Source: Halobiforma lacisalsi AJ5 (lineage in GTDB: Archaea; Halobacteriota; Halobacteria; Halobacteriales; Natrialbaceae). Taken from it: 64,000 bases of DNA. A model generated the notes under the pieces. That model saw only the letters and a list, made by a program, of their open reading frames with translations, was not told the DNA's origin and searched no databases. The position numbers were made by a program, and so were the translations under genes. Below are positions 61,476-64,000 of the stretch, in pieces (the stretch's first letter is position 1; the number at the start of each line of letters is the position of its first letter). The stretch covers positions 3,348,001-3,412,000 of the forward strand of contig NZ_CP019285.1 in NCBI RefSeq assembly GCF_000226975.2, in the 5' to 3' direction.

Positions 61476-63266
61476 TTACTCCGTGCCGTCGACCGCGTAC
61501 ATCGAGAACTCGCCGTTCGAAATCACCTTGTCCGCTTCGGGGCTGGACTCGAGTTCGGCGAGCGACGACTCACTGTAGTAGAGTTCCTGGTAGACGTCGA
61601 CCTCGCGAGTGAGATCGTACTCCGTGACGGTCAGGTAGTAGTCGACGCCGTGGTAGGCCCCGCTGTAGTTACCCGCTCCGAACCGGTCGGGGTCGACCTC
61701 GCCCGTCTCGATCGTCGCGCCGCTGAGCACGTCTTCACGCTCGAGGCCGTAGAGGCCGTGGTCGTACCGGTAGGGATCGTAACCGAGGCCGGCATGAGGT
61801 CGGTCCTCGGCGGCGTGCTCGAAGCTCGATTCGTAGCCGCTGAACTGCTGGTCGGTCACGTGCTGACCGGGGTCGTAGATAAGCGGCGAGGTGAAGACCG
61901 TCAGCAGTCCCAGCATGAGACACGCACCGAGAGCGAGCGCGACGATGGCGTTCGCCCCCGGGCGAGTCACGAACCGCCCGAGGCCGCCGGCGAGGTGGGC
62001 GACGGCGACGCCGGCGAGGATCGTCAACACGACGTAGATGAAGCCGATCTGGCGGAACGCCATCGTCGGGGTGCCGACGAAGTACAGCGCCAGGATCCCG
62101 CCGAGCGGAATCAACGCGAGCGCGAGGTAGGTGACGAACGCGGCCGTCTCCCGTTCGACCTTCGTCCGGCCCAGCCACATCGCCAGAACGAACAGCCCGA
62201 CGATGAGGCCGATGATCGCAGCGTCGAGGAACAGTGCCACGAACAGTTCGCCGATGCTGCCGCCGATCTCGGCCAGCGACGCCTCGCGCTGGCCGACCTC
62301 GGTTCCGGCCCCTACGTCCGCCGCGAAGAGTCCGTAGACGACGCTCGAGATCGCGTCCCTGAACCGTTCGTTCGAGGCCGACCAGGCGAGGAACACGAGT
62401 CCGAGGACCGCCGCGTGTGCGTACGCGGTCGGGTGCTCGAGCATCGGGTGGTCGTCGTACCGGCGGCGTGCGAGGAACTGGACGAGCGCGATCGCGCCGA
62501 CGAGGACGACGACGTTGACCATCTGCTGGGGGTGGATCAGGAGGAGCGCGACGCCGCTCAGGAAGATAAGCACGCTGAACGGCGAGAGACCGAGCGGTAG
62601 TCGCTCGATGACCGCCCGCCGCCGGAGGTACGCGACGACCGCGAAGACGACCACCGGGACGAAAAACAGTGCGTTCGAGTTCGTGTGCACGCCCATGTGC
62701 GTCGCGACGTTGTTGACCGGCAGTACCATCCAGGAGACGATCGCGCCGAACCCGATCGCCGCAGCGCTCCCGCTAACGTTCCGAACGACCAGCGGAACGA
62801 ACACCAGGAAGGGAACGAACAGGACGACCATCGTGATCAGCAACGCCCGTTCGACCGGGATGCCGCCGACCTCGCCCAGCACCGACCCGATCGAGTGGAC
62901 GGCCGGGTAAAACAGTTCGTGGGGCTCGAGTTTGCCGCCGACGATGTCCCGTGTCCAGCCCAGGTGGGTCATCGCGTCACCCATCCCGGCGTACCGGTAG
63001 TTCCGGATCACCGGGAGGCTCACGATGGCGGTGACGGTCAGCGTGCCCAGGCCGATCCCGACCCCCTGGTACCAGCCGCGACAGACGATAGCGGTGCCGA
63101 CGGCGATCGCAAGCGCCAGCGCGAACGCGGCCCACGTCGCGGACGGCGTGCCCGCGTAGACGGACGACTCGTACCCCGTCGCCGGGTTCTCGCGCGCGAA
63201 GAGAACGCCGGCCGCGACGGCGACGAATCCGCCCGCGAACACGCCCTCGAGTATCGTTCGTCTCAT
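61476..63266 (-). CDS. Polytopic membrane protein, GT-C-glycosyltransferase-like
   Basis: The 596-aa protein has about twelve membrane helices and a C-terminal outside domain of about 110 residues (YESSFEHAAEDRPHAGLGYDPYRYDHGLYGL onward). An acidic motif GDAMTHLGWTRDI in the first large loop resembles the catalytic loop of GT-C enzymes that use lipid-linked sugars, and a His-rich HPQQMVNVVVLVG helix follows. It could transfer sugars outside the cell for glycoprotein or exopolysaccharide. ATG 63266 starts a clean signal-like helix; upstream is basic. It is next to the Tat-exported beta-helix genes. Confidence 0.68.
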   Translation of the reverse strand: MRRTILEGVFAGGFVAVAAGVLFARENPATGYESSVYAGTPSATWAAFALALAIAVGTAIVCRGWYQGVGIGLGTLTVTAIVSLPVIRNYRYAGMGDAMTHLGWTRDIVGGKLEPHELFYPAVHSIGSVLGEVGGIPVERALLITMVVLFVPFLVFVPLVVRNVSGSAAAIGFGAIVSWMVLPVNNVATHMGVHTNSNALFFVPVVVFAVVAYLRRRAVIERLPLGLSPFSVLIFLSGVALLLIHPQQMVNVVVLVGAIALVQFLARRRYDDHPMLEHPTAYAHAAVLGLVFLAWSASNERFRDAISSVVYGLFAADVGAGTEVGQREASLAEIGGSIGELFVALFLDAAIIGLIVGLFVLAMWLGRTKVERETAAFVTYLALALIPLGGILALYFVGTPTMAFRQIGFIYVVLTILAGVAVAHLAGGLGRFVTRPGANAIVALALGACLMLGLLTVFTSPLIYDPGQHVTDQQFSGYESSFEHAAEDRPHAGLGYDPYRYDHGLYGLEREDVLSGATIETGEVDPDRFGAGNYSGAYHGVDYYLTVTEYDLTREVDVYQELYYSESSLAELESSPEADKVISNGEFSMYAVDGTE

Positions 63267-63682
63267 CGGTTCGGTCTCCCCTCCGTCTCGCGTTCGGTTC
63301 GCGTCACGTCGAAACGCATCTCTTGGAAACCCCTCACCGATACCGGAGTTTGTTATACGGCTCATACCGCTCGAGCACGGTATCGGCGGTTCTCGGGGCG
63401 TTCCCGGGGGAGAACGGGACTGCTCGTTTCGGCAGCGTACAGGCGACGCTCGACGAGCGGACGATCCCCCCGAGGACCGACCGATCGCAGGACGGAACCC
63501 GGATCGGGGACTCGAGTGGTCGGCGACGACGGCTTCGATCACGATCCAGCCCTCTCGACCGTGTACGCCGATCCTATCCGAACGGCGTCGTCGCTACGGA
63601 GACGTTTCGGCTGCGACGACGGATCAACGATACCGATAGTTTTTGACGACGGTCGTGATGTCTCGGAGCAACGGCTTTCAGC
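63267..63682. other. Divergent intergenic region at the right end
   Basis: This stretch of 416 nt between divergent starts has no supported gene. GATAGTTTTTGAC (63631-63643) may be the promoter of the rightmost gene. Confidence 0.4.
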
Positions 63683-64000
63683 ATGTCAGCGATCGTTATC
63701 GACGATATCACCGCCGATGGCAGGAGTCTCGAGTGCGACGTGCGCCCGCGGGGGCGGGTGGAACGGTTCTTCACGGGGGAGCCATTCGAAGTCACCTACG
63801 ACCGCCCGATCGAGGACGTCCCAGACGGCGTCCTCGCTATTCCGGTACTCGCGAACGTCTGTCCCGTCGCCTGGGCGAACGGCGCGGACGTCTACGTCGA
63901 CGAGGTCGACGAGACCTTCGCCCACGCACTGGAAGACGTCCAGGGGGTCCTCGAGTCGATGTACGAGTTCATGGAGGGCGGGGACCTCTACGCCCGCCGG
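63683..64000 (+). CDS. N-terminal fragment of an unidentified protein
   Basis: An ATG at 63683 opens a frame that runs past the window edge. The 106 visible residues start MSAIVIDDITADGRSLECDV, then RVERFFTGEPFEVTYDRPIEDVPDGVLAIPVLANVCPVAW, and are acidic and soluble. A GAGGCC-type ribosome site is not seen; a T-rich promoter lies about 45 nt upstream. I recall this N-terminus from haloarchaeal hypothetical proteins but cannot name the family. Confidence 0.6.
   Translation, partial: MSAIVIDDITADGRSLECDVRPRGRVERFFTGEPFEVTYDRPIEDVPDGVLAIPVLANVCPVAWANGADVYVDEVDETFAHALEDVQGVLESMYEFMEGGDLYARR

Overview
The window is chromosomal DNA of a halophilic archaeon (class Halobacteria). GC is high, the predicted proteins are strongly acidic, Leu-Glu is very often written as CTCGAG, many starts are leaderless with a TATA-like box about 25-30 nt upstream, and the families present (HTH-10/Bat regulators, TFB, HemAT-type transducer, PhiH1-like regulator, Tat-exported secreted proteins) are typical of haloarchaea. 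The CTCGAG richness and gene content suggest a Natrialbales member, but the genus cannot be fixed from the sequence. I see no insertion sequence, CRISPR array, tRNA or rRNA.

Layout. 1-5 kb: end of a DUF4010-type membrane protein, a class-III aminotransferase, a soluble globin-coupled aerotaxis transducer and a small membrane protein. 4.3-14.4 kb: housekeeping metabolism, with purD, a CtBP-like dehydrogenase, prolyl oligopeptidase, thyA (interrupted by a one-base frameshift) with folA, a fructosamine-kinase-like kinase and aconitase. 14.5-24 kb: small membrane proteins, a DUF255 thioredoxin-fold protein and a thioredoxin, leucine-type dehydrogenase, cysteine synthase, a lipoprotein and a Tat-exported metzincin-like protease. 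24-30.2 kb: a PhiH1-like regulator, the trehalose genes otsA-otsB, a zinc-ribbon protein and the thiol/copper export set SCO1-TlpA-CcdA. 30.3-38 kb: two UspA-containing proteins, a 1107-aa multi-PAS/GAF HTH-10 regulator, a second HTH-10 regulator and a CPA2 antiporter with UspA-like tail domains.

38.8-48.9 kb is an amino-sugar block. glmS, glmU and glmM together can make UDP-GlcNAc. They are followed by a small HTH protein, a FemAB/GNAT-type acyltransferase in operon with an alkaline-phosphatase-superfamily enzyme, and a divergent DegT-like PLP enzyme. This is my best candidate for an undescribed surface-conjugate pathway. 48.9-53 kb holds an XPB-like helicase, a leaderless 26-codon micro-ORF and a HerA-like ATPase. 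53-57.4 kb holds a membrane transducer, a small protein, a TFB and a DUF7344-type HTH membrane protein preceded by a coupled upstream ORF. 57.9-63.3 kb holds two tandem Tat-exported parallel-beta-helix paralogues with matching promoters beside a polytopic GT-C-like membrane protein. The window ends inside an unidentified gene.

Two window-wide themes stand out. GACTCC/GGGGAC-type hexamer repeats encode Ser/Asp-, Gly/Asp- or Glu/His-rich tails in at least eight genes. There is also one clear and one possible single-base frameshift, which could be real lesions or assembly errors. All function calls rest on motif recognition by eye, without database searches.
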